From Dallia pectoralis (Eukaryota > Chordata > Actinopteri > Esociformes > Umbridae), in contig CM055730.1 in the NCBI GenBank assembly GCA_029465975.1, positions 23,372,344 to 23,436,343 on the forward strand: DNA of 64,000 nt. The letters are read 5' to 3'. The stretch's first letter is position 1. The number at the start of each line of letters is the position of its first letter. The notes beneath the pieces are model-generated. The model had not been told where the DNA came from. It saw only the letters and a program-made list of their open reading frames with translations, and made no database searches. Below are positions 24,101-32,600 of this stretch, one piece after another. The translations under genes were made by a program, and so were the position numbers.

Positions 24101-24418
24101 GGTTTGTGGGTACGTGCGCCGGCCCTCGGGATGGATTCCCCAGAGATATACATTTCACTCTATTACAGGACTAGTGACATAGCCATTCATATTGAGTTGC
24201 AACAGATTTACAGCGCAGTGTGAAACTGCCATGTGCGTAGTTTCTCTGAAGTTCTCATATTGACTGGTTTTAAGACAAACAGTTAAAACAATGTATTCTG
24301 CTTCAGTAGGAATGTTTCATTGGAAATACTTAGTTGTTTTTTCCACACAGGTACCTCGAAGAGGACAAAACAGTTTGGCACGTTTCCCGGAAATTATGTT
24401 AAGGAGGTCAAATTGTAA
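78..24418 (+). CDS. sorbs1: sorbs1 (CAP/ponsin), 3' part of gene, 16 exons
   Basis: SORBS-family adaptor of focal adhesions and actin structures. In the family the N-terminal SoHo domain binds flotillin and the SH3 domains bind vinculin, Cbl and others. The 16 exons listed separately join without a phase conflict to 1,210 codons plus stop. The order is: linker motifs shared by SORBS proteins, a giant Ser/Pro-rich exon, a charged helix (RRLKREQEEAD), SH3-1 (exons 8-9), SH3-2 (exons 10-11), a Pro/Ser-rich spacer (exons 12-14) and SH3-3 (exons 15-16). The 5' end and the SoHo domain lie upstream of the window. sorbs1 rather than sorbs2 is inferred from the adjacent pdlim1 in the same orientation, as in human. 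Exons 5, 12 and 13 have lengths divisible by three and are candidates for alternative use. Introns not described elsewhere hold no feature I recognise. Confidence 0.93.
193..1646 (+). other. sorbs1 intron with dispersed repeat fragment
   Basis: No exon recognised. Positions about 1,188-1,300 (attttaccaagcaagtcagt and following) match a short dispersed repeat that I know from salmonid and pike sequence. The rest is unremarkable. Confidence 0.5.
1647..1730 (+). CDS. sorbs1: sorbs1 window exon 2
   Basis: Acceptor ttgtag, donor gtaagt, 28 codons, phase 0 to 0. It encodes the conserved SORBS segment DISPEDVDLENEPWYRFFSE. Together with exon 1 this is a recognisable SORBS linker. Confidence 0.93.
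4113..4763. repeat. G-rich minisatellite, 33-39 bp unit, 19 copies
   Basis: The core gaggatgtaacaagaccgct, then ggactg, a run of 6-12 G and ct is repeated 19 times with almost no change except in the G-run length. Units are mostly 33 or 35 bp. The reverse strand stays open in all three frames only because the unit lacks stops; it is not coding. Confidence 0.97.
6241..6427. mobile_element. hAT-type MITE with 8-bp target duplication
   Basis: The 187-bp element starts CAGTGGTCACCAACC and ends GGTTGGGAACCACTG, which are imperfect terminal inverted repeats of hAT type. It is flanked by ctctaact (6,233-6,240) and ctctaacc (6,428-6,435), a 7/8 target duplication. It has no coding capacity. Confidence 0.85.
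7035..7084 (+). CDS. sorbs1: sorbs1 window exon 3
   Basis: Short exon after ttgcag with donor gtaagt, phase 0 to 2. It encodes SAPSFSPLETPSDLQHY, Ser/Pro-rich, equivalent to a variable part of mammalian SORBS1. The support is the matching splice phase with exon 4, since the sequence itself is poorly conserved. Confidence 0.75.
7085..10274 (+). other. sorbs1 intron, nothing recognised
   Basis: AT-rich intron of 3.2 kb. I see no exon, RNA gene or repeat that I can name. Confidence 0.6.
10275..10450 (+). CDS. sorbs1: sorbs1 window exon 4
   Basis: Acceptor atatag, donor gtagga, phase 2 to 1. It ends with the diagnostic SORBS motif YKSVLEGGDIPLQGLRALNK. The following phase-1 junction is compatible with either exon 5 or exon 6, so exon 5 can be skipped without a frameshift. 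Confidence 0.93.
10451..12753 (+). other. sorbs1 intron, nothing recognised
   Basis: 2.3 kb between exons 4 and 5. An exon-like stretch after tcctcccag near 10,855 lacks SORBS similarity and is not annotated. Confidence 0.55.
12754..14205 (+). CDS. sorbs1: sorbs1 giant exon (window exon 5), probably alternatively spliced
   Basis: A 1,452-bp exon (484 codons), phase 1 at both ends, so it is a skippable cassette. It begins after cgccag, with the split codon reading VDYQGG, and ends at AGAG|gtggct, a weak donor chosen because it is the only nearby one that keeps phase 1. The product is Ser/Pro-rich and without a globular domain. Recognisable stretches include SEFELIIQRSSPPSKRSSSM and ISAESLLI. 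A large tissue-specific exon at this place is known in SORBS2 (the neuronal nArgBP2 form), and I take this to be its sorbs1 equivalent. The frame stays open to 14,360, but the residues after 14,205 look like intron. Confidence 0.85.
15547..15632 (+). CDS. sorbs1: sorbs1 window exon 6
   Basis: Acceptor attag, donor gtaatg, phase 1 to 0. It encodes DSDSSQALIQGDLGDG and then VVRRRHGDKE, matching the RRRHDDKE end of the equivalent mammalian exon, while the first half is divergent. Confidence 0.88.
16991..17164 (+). CDS. sorbs1: sorbs1 window exon 7, charged helix before SH3-1
   Basis: Acceptor cacacag, donor gtatgc, 58 codons, phase 0 to 0. It encodes the highly conserved EEQRRLKREQEEAD helix, RRHTGIVPTHHQFITNERFG and KRKSGSE. 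A GT microsatellite begins inside the following donor region. Confidence 0.95.
17600..18195. repeat. Two diverged copies of one dispersed repeat
   Basis: Both copies share, in order, a ttccctcgcg-like start, atagactt(t/a)att, tctgcagaac, a tcggcaga/tcggatac stretch and tatgctaattcct. They are in direct orientation about 400 bp apart. They look like remnants of one element family, possibly LTR-like; I cannot name it. Confidence 0.5.
19060..19150 (+). repeat. Degenerate tRNA-derived SINE
   Basis: A tRNA-like head, ctctgggtagagcat, and a B-box-like gggtttgattccc are followed by a non-tRNA tail (ggaccaatatgaacaaatct). This resembles fish SINEs with a tRNA promoter. It is diverged and not a functional tRNA gene. 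Confidence 0.6.
19230..19276 (+). CDS. sorbs1: sorbs1 window exon 8, start of SH3-1
   Basis: Acceptor tttgcag, phase 0 to 2. It encodes RTPALARFDFRAETL, with the ALxDF-like start of an SH3 domain. The donor is AA|gtgggt. The alternative gtaaaa four bases on would break the frame into exon 9. An 11-bp tandem array starts 14 bp downstream of the exon. Confidence 0.92.
19290..19628. repeat. 11-bp minisatellite (CGTACACACCA), about 31 copies
   Basis: Tandem cgtacacacca units with variants cggtcacacca clustered in the last third. It lies in the intron splitting SH3-1 and begins 14 bp after exon 8. Reading frames across it on both strands are artefacts of an 11-bp unit without stops. Confidence 0.97.
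19917..20031 (+). CDS. sorbs1: sorbs1 window exon 9, rest of SH3-1
   Basis: Acceptor tttttag, donor gtacaa, phase 2 to 0. It encodes KELPFQKGDIVYIIRQVDNN, then WFEGEHHGRVGIFPRSYVE. The SH3 landmarks are present: acidic/ligand face, the conserved Trp, and G-x-FP-x-x-Y-V. Confidence 0.96.
20404..20529 (+). CDS. sorbs1: sorbs1 window exon 10, linker and start of SH3-2
   Basis: Acceptor ctccag, donor gtaaaa, 42 codons, phase 0 to 0. It encodes LLPPTEKAQPKKSAPVQVLE, then YGEAIARFNFTGDTVVEMSF. The linker is the near-invariant SORBS bridge between SH3-1 and SH3-2. Confidence 0.96.
20616..20810 (+). CDS. sorbs1: sorbs1 window exon 11, rest of SH3-2
   Basis: Acceptor ccgcag, donor gtaatg, 65 codons, phase 0 to 0. 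It encodes GERITLIRRVDENWYEGKV and QGIFPVTYIEV, then the start of the proline-rich spacer (SPQRSLNASPQ). Confidence 0.96.
21065..21607 (+). CDS. sorbs1: sorbs1 window exon 12, Pro/Ser-rich spacer, probably alternative
   Basis: 181 codons, phase 0 to 0, donor GAG|gtacct. It contains LPRSPRRSISPEVQSISSEW and ISLTIGG, a motif I recognise from the long spacer exon of mammalian SORBS1, then many SPxxSP and PPLPPRP stretches that could be SH3 or kinase targets. The acceptor (aataag) is weakly placed, about 14 bases beyond its pyrimidine tract, so the exact start is uncertain. Confidence 0.82.
22827..22925 (+). CDS. sorbs1: sorbs1 window exon 13
   Basis: Acceptor ctacag, donor gtaagc, 33 codons, phase 0 to 0, so it can be skipped in frame. 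It encodes LMKNESDYHGRTSRSPVMLF and DIQDNNVNANSFA. It is placed by splice signals, phase and an SxSPVMLFD-type motif seen in SORBS spacers. Confidence 0.8.
23497..23693 (+). CDS. sorbs1: sorbs1 window exon 14
   Basis: Acceptor cactag, donor gtgagt, phase 0 to 2. It encodes EAVCNEIINIAETSVRYCST, then a Ser/Pro/His-rich tail (PLSHSSSPEPGRVSCG). Unlike exons 12 and 13 its length is not a multiple of three, so skipping it needs a different acceptor in exon 15 (see findings). Confidence 0.82.
24003..24109 (+). CDS. sorbs1: sorbs1 window exon 15, SH3-3
   Basis: Acceptor cggcag, phase 2 to 1, donor gtacgt. It encodes FQALYSYVPQNEDELELQEG and DLVSVMEKCDDGWFVG, the third SH3 domain up to its conserved Trp. 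A second AG lies at 24,008-24,009. Confidence 0.96.
24351..24418 (+). CDS. sorbs1: sorbs1 window exon 16, C-terminus
   Basis: Acceptor cacacag. It completes SH3-3 with TSKRTKQFGTFPGNYVKEVK, then Leu and TAA. The GTFPGNYV motif is the family's C-terminal SH3 signature. Confidence 0.96.
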
Positions 24419-26589
24419 CCTGTTCCAAAAGCATTCATACTGTGGGGGAAACCTAGCTCGCATTACTATTGCGCTTGACTGTTTAACATTAGAATAGTCA
24501 TGTAGCCCGATGAATACAGATGTCTGGTGTAAGTGATCAGTTTGGTGTGAGGTATGTTAATGTGCACGAGGTGGAGCCTGGAGAAGGCTAGCTGTTGACT
24601 CACTGCCCAAACATCACAATTGACGAATACAGTAGACAAGCTATTCATATCCTCCGATGTACCTACATTTCTCATGCAATATTCTGACTATGAAAGTTAA
24701 AAAAAAATTGGTTCCGACATGTCAGCACATACTGTATAGGACATTTGTACAGTATATGTAGTCATTAGAAGTGTGGTTCTGATTGTTAACCTACACTACA
24801 ATGTCCATCTCTATGGGGGGGTCAGCAGCAGGAAAGTTAATGGATCAAGCGTGGATCTTTTAATCTCTGGTTCGGATCAGGAGGACTCAAATATTTGGTT
24901 GTGGTTGATCCCCTAATGAAGTAAGAGCTTTCAGGATCTTTTTTGGCCGAGTCCTAATACAGATAGTATTATGTGAAGTTTGGGAGTTTGACACGGCACA
25001 ATAACGTTGTCTAGAAAACCTAGTTATCGTTAATATCTGGTTGGACATGTCATAAAGAGATCAGGCTAATGTATATTTGGACAGTGTTCAACAGACCATA
25101 TTGGTTTAAAACCATAGGCCTCACAGCTAACTTTTTGGAAACACATTTGTATGTACCTGCTATGTTGTGAATCATTGTGGAATGACTTGATATATTTTGT
25201 TTGCGCAAAATGTACTGAACGCTATAAAACTATATTTGTGACAAAGAAGGTTTGTAGTGGTCTTAAAATAGCTGAAAATTCATACCTCAGTGTAGTCCAA
25301 AAGCTTCCAATGCCATTTTAGTATTGCCTCGGCCTTCTAAGGTTTGAATCTGAGTTTGTACATGTGCATGAAAGATATCTGAAAAAGCTTAAACACTAAT
25401 GTTAGCAAACCTTTCTGTCCATTGAAAGATTTGAGTGCAATAATGAAGACTAGCTGTGCTGTGTACATACCTCATAAAGATGATGATTAAGAGAGTTTGA
25501 AAAAAGCCTGTTAGTAATCAAGGTGAATAATCAAGTCTGATAAATTACATTATAGAAACCTAATCTGTTACCTGTCAACTTGGACGGCATATATGTCCCT
25601 TAAATTTAGAAGGAACATTATCTCTGTTCCTCTATGATTTAGGTGAGGTTGCTTGTTGCATACTGCTAGCTAGCTTGACTATATCCAGTGGAAACACAGG
25701 ACAAGCGTGGTATGTCGCGCTTTTTAAAGCACTTAACTATCTGTCCTTTGGCCATTTCTGGACATTTCTTCTCACTCTATTGTAGGTTATGGAGTTTTAT
25801 TGCATTCATTCGTTCTCGCCAAAAAAATGAAGTCTTGGTTTGAGAAACAATTGATTGGAATTGAGAGCATTTACATTTTTAAATTTGACATATTCCAGTT
25901 TTGTAGGATACAGAGTCATTTCGGGGTATACAATTGACAACATGTGTACAACCATTGTATCATGTACAATCACATGTAAGGTTTCTAACTGATTTAGAGC
26001 ACAAAATGTTCAACGGTATCTTCCTTCTGAGTCCTTGCCGCCTACGTTCTACAAGGATTACTATGATCAAATAGGACAGCTCTCTAATGAAAACAAAATA
26101 TTTTGATATCGCAGTCAGTCACAATGTATAAAAAACATGTTGCGAAAATAAGAATTGGATTTCATAAAAACATCAGAGCTGTAAAGCTGCATCAGATCTG
26201 CAAACTATCAACATCAAAATATATCCTGAAAACCTAGTACATTTTGTGAAAAAAGTATGCCTACTGCTAACAAATATTTTTTTTGACTTTTAACAGTCAA
26301 CACTGTTTTTAGCAGAATCCTATATTTAACTAGTGACTGTTATCTTAGTTCACTAGTCAGCAGGTTCTAATGACAAAAAAAGGTGTCTTGAAAACAGTAG
26401 ATCAGTATGTAAGACCATCTACTTCAAAATATATTTTAATCTTCACTAAATCTATAAAGTGCTGATGAAAATGTTTACTATTTCTTACTTATCAGCATCT
26501 ACACCTGACAAGGTTAGCTGAAGTACTTCAATGGTGATCAGCATTGACCAGATGCAGTAAGCTATTGAAAAGCATGACTTAACTCCGAG

Positions 26590-26650
26590 TACATGTGTAT
26601 GGATCTTAGCCGTGGTATATTGGCAATATACCACAAACTCATGACATGCC
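26590..26650. repeat. MITE-like palindrome in the sorbs1 3' UTR
   Basis: Positions 26,612-26,634 form an interrupted palindrome (GTGGTATA...TATACCAC). The same arrangement occurs at 37,529-37,551 in pdlim1, so this is a dispersed element core, of a type I associate with salmonid and pike MITEs. Confidence 0.5.
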
Positions 26651-27980
26651 AAATTTGCTATTATGAACTGATTGCTGATAGTTATTAATCTTTGTTTAGT
26701 TATTATTTCGCTTTCAGCTAATAAGCATTAAGGAGTCGTAGCATATTTTCATTGTTCTGCCTGTTTATTCACCTAATAGCTGTCAAACTGTTTCTACGTT
26801 TTTCATTAACTTGAGTCCATACAACAGCCAACACTAGCTGGTTCACTAGTTGCAGCCAACATTGATGAGAATTCACGCATATAGTATGTGTGAATTTTTA
26901 CCAAACAATCTCCACTATATCCATTTGGAGAGTTTTTCTCTACATCTTTATCCTATGACTTTCATTTTGGAGTATTTTGTGGCACAAAAATGTAGACAGA
27001 GTTAAAAAGAAAATATTATTTGGAGATACTTTTGGAAAGCTTCACGTTAGCACTTTTTGGGGAACTTTATAACAAAAAACAGTTGTGGTTGAATTTTTTA
27101 GGGGTTAGGCTATTCATTTGGTTCCTTGAGGAAAAATGAAAGGTGTTCTTTAAAATATCTTTGACATTTTGTCTTGCTCAATGATACTAACGAGACAGTT
27201 AAATCTGTATTGAATACCAATTTTACAGAGTATGGTCTGGGACATCATTAAGGGTTGAATTACTTTGACAACAAGCCAATAACTCTTCTTTATGTAGTAC
27301 AGCTTCACAAGGCTGTGCAGAACGTTGATGTGATCATGTGCTCCGCGAAGCATCATAGGATGTATGAATGTATGATTTTGGAGTATTGTATACACCCATT
27401 ATGTTTAAAAGTTCAGTGCTTTCAGCTTGTAATAACATGTAAACCATTAAACAGCTTGGCACAATTGTAAATATGTACAAAATAGAAGTATGGATTGTAA
27501 GTGATGGGAAAATTCACATGAATCTCTATCAGTTGTTCCAGTGTTAACCTGAACGTCTTTATTGGACGAAGCACAGATTGAAGTGTTATTGCGCACAGAC
27601 AGTTTCATGCATGAAGGAATGTTTTGTGAGGAACAATGCCTTATGTCAAATGCAATTTTTGCCTCATTTTAATTTTACTTTACTGACACAGACTAGTTTC
27701 CATATGTCATATTTAAGGATGTAACAAGTTTGAGTCTTTTTGTTGGGAGAGACATTTACTTAAAACCCAGTTGCTAATGTACCAGTACCTATAGACTAAA
27801 GTGTGACACATTGCTTTACATAAATGATTTATAATCATAAGGATGTGTTCTTTAGTTCGCCGAGATTCACAGCCTGCAACAGGTTTTGTTTGTTTGCTTC
27901 TTTGCAGTGTTGTAACAAATGTCGATACTAAAATGAAGACAACACTATTACTGCTCTGATTTCCGTATTATGCAATATTT

Positions 27981-27986
27981 AATAAA
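27981..27986 (+). terminator. sorbs1: sorbs1 polyadenylation signal AATAAA
   Basis: Canonical hexamer followed within 30-40 bp by a T/GT-rich stretch (gtattgtgtcttaatgtc). It is the best-placed site after the stop codon and before the repeat-derived DNA starting near 28.2 kb. Confidence 0.6.
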
Positions 27987-28189
27987 CTCTATAAAGCATT
28001 CTGAAGTATTGTGTCTTAATGTCTCGTAAAAAAGGTCTAACTTATCAAAAGCTTGTTTGACAAGAAATTAAAAAACTGTTTCACAGCATTAAGTTGTTTT
28101 ACTAAGCTTATTCCGATCGTTTCTCACAGCCACAAAGTTTAAAATCAATGGACTCAAAAACTCCAATGATGTCGTGTGTTAAAGCAAGC

Positions 28190-28960
28190 AAGTTAATGTA
28201 TATAGTACAATTCATACATAGAAGCAATTCAATGTACTTTATAAAGGGAAAAAGAAGAAATAATAAAATGCATATATGTTATATTCATAGCAACCTGTTT
28301 ACTGGCATCATTACATCCGGGTATTAACTGTGTACATTTGATTCAAAAGATCTTCAGAACCTTTTAGGTCATTACAACCAAGAAGTCTTTAGAACTTCTA
28401 GGTCTTGAGAACTTTATTGAAAAAGTCTCTAGACCCTTTCCAGGTCTCTTGAACCTTCCCAGGTCTCTAGAACCAGGCCAAGAAGTCTTTAGAACTTCTT
28501 GGCCTTTTATGTATACATTACAGGTTTCAATTCTGTCCATGTATTACAATAAAAGCAAATAAAAACATCAACATGGGCAATTTGTTGAGGAATAGAAAAA
28601 AAATAGAATAAGAACCAATTAAAATAAAAAAGACAGTTAACAGTGTGGTAAAGTTTAAGCACTCAGTCATACGCTTGTGAAAAGATAACATTTTTTAACC
28701 TGACTTTAAAAATGGACACATTTGGGGCACATCTACGATCTTCTGGTAATGTATTCCAGTTGCATGCAGCGTATAACTCCTGAATGCAGCTTCACCATGC
28801 TTAGTTTTGACTATGGGCTCTACTTGCTGTCCTGAGTTCAGTGATCTGAGTGCCCTGCTTGGTTTATAATCTTCAAACATATCAGAAATGTATTTAGGGC
28901 CCAGACCGTTCAAAGATGTTTAGACTACAAGGATCATTTTAAAATCTATTTTGAAACCAG
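28190..28960 (-). mobile_element. LINE 3' end (L2/CR1/Rex-like), truncated
   Basis: On the minus strand a short C-terminal reading frame (28,695-28,913; DMFEDYKPSRALRSLNSG, VKTKHGEAAFRSY) resembles the end of fish LINE ORF2. It is followed by a 3' region ending in a sequence that reads on + tagtacaattcatacataga, aagcaattcaatgtacttta, the common fish LINE tail. A second copy lies at 55,495-56,290. Clade uncertain. Confidence 0.65.
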
Positions 28961-29281
28961 CCCAACGATAAGAACCGGAGTGATGTGCTCTGTGCACTGA
29001 TCATATAATCAATAATGGATGGGATAGAGGACAGTGGTCATTGAACATATGTTAAATGGTTATGGAAACGTAAACAACTGTGATTAAAATGACGTAAACC
29101 ACAAGGCCCCCAGAGAGTGATACAACTGAACATTAAGGATTTAAGTTGCCATAGAAAAGTGGGAAAATTCATTAGTATTCTACACATCAGGACAAGTTTC
29201 AGTTTGTCGGCTGTAAATGAAGCCAATGGCAGGAATTCACAGTTTGGGAGCGGCACATTCCCCATCCTGGGATTTGCCTGA

Positions 29282-29291
29282 ACCATAAATG
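29282..29291. promoter_or_regulatory. CArG box (SRF site) upstream of pdlim1
   Basis: CCATAAATGG is an exact CC(A/T)6GG match, 246 bp before the pdlim1 ATG. SRF controls many actin-cytoskeleton genes, so the site is plausible; binding is inferred. Confidence 0.55.
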
Positions 29292-29312
29292 GTAAACTCG
29301 CGTATAGCCATG

Positions 29313-29320
29313 GTGACGTC
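29313..29320. promoter_or_regulatory. Perfect CRE upstream of pdlim1
   Basis: TGACGTCA is the full palindromic CREB/ATF site, 22 bp downstream of the CArG box. Confidence 0.55.
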
Positions 29321-29536
29321 ATGGCACGTCCCTCAACAAACATCGGAAGTCGCTTTTATCAGCGTGGACACTTGAAAAAAAAAAAAACGATTCGCTCAGC
29401 TTTACCATGGGAACCGCCCATTTACTTTTTGTTACAAAGTAAGATCGGAGTTTGTTCACTTCGGTCGCAGGTCACATCTGGCAGGACGTGATACTTATTG
29501 AGTTTTTACACGAATTCGGCACGTTTATAAGTCGCC

Positions 29537-29629
29537 ATGCCTTTGCGAGTTGTGGTGCCAGGTCCTGGGCCCTGGGGATTCCGTCTGGTCGGTGGGAAGG
29601 ATTTTGATCAACCTTTGACCATCTCGCGG
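29537..29629 (+). CDS. pdlim1: pdlim1 exon 1, start of PDZ
   Basis: 31 codons, MPLRVVVPGPGPWGFRLVGG and then KDFDQPLTISR, donor gtaagt, phase 0. It includes the GPWGFRL loop of ALP/Enigma-family PDZ domains. Confidence 0.96.
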
Positions 29630-32600
29630 GTAAGTGTTGTTTTAGATAATATGTGACTTGGTGATCTGTTATAGTGCAACCGCATCTTGTCATCGTCCGG
29701 TAGCGGAACTTTCCTCTGCAATGCATGGAGAGCGGGTTTAAGACCATGATGTCATATCGAATGCCATCTACGTGTCTGGAACCTGTAGATCGGTGTGGCA
29801 GATGGACAATCAGTCGATTATATCATTAATACTAAAAGATCTTTCCATGAGAAACATGCAGCTTCTCACTTGGTGTGTGCTCACTGTGGCCTAGTCATTC
29901 TAGATGGCGAACTTTCATTGTTTGAACAATGCATCTATCCAGGTGTGTCTATCACCAATGTTAACCATTTAATCTGAAAGCGCATTAACTATATAACAAT
30001 TCATTGTTTCTTAGATGTACAGTATGCGACGGTAGGCCCGTTAGGTATGCAACAGTATACATCACATTCTTTGATACTTCAGTGTTTCTCGTTATTTTCA
30101 TAGGTGGGGCACTCTCTCTGCTTTCCTAATCTAAATATCATTTGGTAGGAACTTGCCGAAAAAGTGTTGCCCACAACGTCTCAGAAGTACACATTGAGGA
30201 AATACTTGGAGCATGTGTTACTGATGTAACCAAAAGGCTGGCTGCTATGCAAATTCTTATCTTTTATTGTAAATAATATGGTTTGTTTTGTTTTTAGAAC
30301 TGAAATTAGAATTCTTAAACATCAGACGGTTAAAACTACTTAAAACAGTAAATCAAGCTATTGAAACATAAATGATTCTTTGTTTAACCAATAATCCAAA
30401 TTGTTGTGCTGTCACATCTAGTGTTTTAGAGTTCATTCTTAGATATTGTACACATTTACGTCATAACAACCTGGAAACTGAGAAGTCCGGCCAATGTGTT
30501 CTTGCTTTGTCTTAGTCAGTCAGTCTTTTGATAAGGTTTAATATTTTTTTCTCATGTCGTTTTAGGTCACTCCAGGAAGTAAAGCAGCCCAAGCCAATCT
30601 TTCTATCGGTGATCAGATCCTGGCCATAGACGGAGAGCCTACTGAGAATATGACTCACCTGGAGGCTCAGAATAAGATCAAAGGCTGTGTCGAGGATATG
30701 ACACTCTCCGTAGACAGGTAAAGACTTACTTAGACATGTTAATGTAGGCCTATTCTATGGAATTGGATGTGTAAATATCATGGACATGTTTAGAAAAAGC
30801 ACAAATAACCACATCAAGTGTAAGAGATGAAGTTTACGATATTGATTTCCAGGGTTTAGGTGAATTCCAGTCAATTCTGGTATTACGCCGCCATTACAAT
30901 TCTCTGCCATTCTTATTAAATAGGAACATTTTGCATTTGACCCATATTTGTATGGTTCAAGTTAGGTGCTTGGACACTTTGTTTAGTTTAGGGGTGAACT
31001 TAAGTAACAATGTGCCAATGTGTTTTTGTGTGATGTCATGGCTTTTGAATGAAATTAAGATAACCTTTAAAAACATTTCCTTGGATTGCTTTATTTTACC
31101 TCTGGTAGAAATCAAGCTTGTTATACTTTGTTTGTAGTATAGTCTCAAATGAAGCTGCATCTTCCTGCTTGAAAGTATGTGAACTGTGTGCAATTCTAGA
31201 TTTATTAACAGAGTCATGGTCTTTTTGTCTGACATAACAGGTTAGCAGATATTTGTTTAGAGCGAGGGCGAAATAGTCTGTCACACATTGGAGGGGACAG
31301 CTTTGGGACTTTCTGTGTTGGGGCATGCAAAAATTTTTTTCATCAAAAGAAAAGAAAAGGCAGAGTTCGAATGTTTGCGAAATGCTGCTAACCTGTAATA
31401 TAGGTAGTAGCAGGGGCGGACTGGCCATCTGTGTGATCTGGAGAATCACTGAACGGCCGGTACCTCATCACACGCAGTCATCACCTGTTATGTCCCCACT
31501 AATCTGTTTGCAGTAGTGGTTAGGGGGCTTGGCTGCGCATCCCGGGAACGCAGGTTCGGTTCCCCCCACCAGATGCCACAATATGTTTTTAGAAAGAGTT
31601 TTTAAGCTTTTATTTTCAGAATTCTATATTTGCCCATGTGTATGATGTATTTAAAACAGCTAAACTTCAACATTTAAGCTGTAAAATGCCACATGCAGTA
31701 GGTAATATTAAGAAATATGTTGTGCTTTTACTTTTTTAGTCCAAGTCCGTCCCTGGGTAGTAGGTATCAGCTGGCTTGTTTAAAGTCCCATTCATAAAAG
31801 CTGTATAGTATTGCAATCGAAGTTCGCACTAATTCTACAATTGGAAATTCTAGTGAAAAGCACCTAGTCGTTATCCACTACATAGAACCAGCTCGACTTG
31901 ACTTGGCCCGATTCGGCTCTGCTCGCTTTTGCTCCGTTGTCCATTGCAGATAGTACCTGCACAATAGTACCCAGTCGTCATAGCGACGCGGCAGGAAACT
32001 GCTGTGACGTAATCTTCTATGCGACACACACTCGCTACCCACACACACACACACACACACACGACAATGGAGGAAATCGAGTGTATGCTGTGTTTGACCG
32101 CGGGATGTGGCTGTTTCTCACGGCGCATTCTTTCGGATTGCCATAGTATTCGTAATGGATAATATGTACAGCTCTCACGTAATCTCTGGCCAAACTATTT
32201 AAAAATGGTGGGATTACTCAGGATACTATATCTGGCGCGTGCAATGATGATGCAGTGAATAGTGACGATTCTCTGACCAATCAGCAGTCTGCCGTGTTTT
32301 CACGTCACATTTTAGTATCGCCTCAGCTCGCTCAGAACCTCGCCTGAGGTGGTGCGACAAAAAAGTACCTGGAAGCAGGTACAGGTACAACTTTTACCCA
32401 GTGGAAACCCAAAAAAGCAGAGTCGAGTCAAGCTGAGGCGCGCTGGTTCTGTGTAGTGGAAAAGCACCATAAGGGATTATGTTCGCCAAATACTGAGTAC
32501 CATCCATGGGCCAAATGTCTGTCTCATTCCGCGCTCACAAGAGTACAAAGGTATAGGGAAAACATGACATGGATTTCAGGAGAAATAACGTATATGTAAT

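Larger units (their letters stand above)
24419..28010 (+). other. sorbs1: sorbs1 3' UTR (inferred)
   Basis: AT-rich DNA with no credible coding exon between the sorbs1 stop codon and a good polyadenylation hexamer. It contains a MITE-like palindrome at 26,612-26,634. The transcript end is inferred from the hexamer at 27,981; earlier sites could also be used. Confidence 0.6.
29240..29536 (+). promoter_or_regulatory. pdlim1: pdlim1 promoter and 5' UTR region
   Basis: The region upstream of the start codon holds a CArG box (29,282-29,291), a CRE (29,313-29,320) and an ETS-like cggaagt (29,344-29,350). It has no obvious TATA box. The transcription start is unknown; the 5' UTR probably begins between 29,350 and 29,480. 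Confidence 0.5.

Noticed and set aside
29512..29523. gaattcggcacg, like a cDNA cloning adaptor
   Set aside because: Twelve bases inside otherwise normal genomic 5' flank of pdlim1; the adaptor's following bases are absent, so chance is likely.
31508..31580. A possible tRNA gene
   Set aside because: A and B box-like blocks are present, but no cloverleaf or anticodon arm can be drawn; it fits a SINE head.
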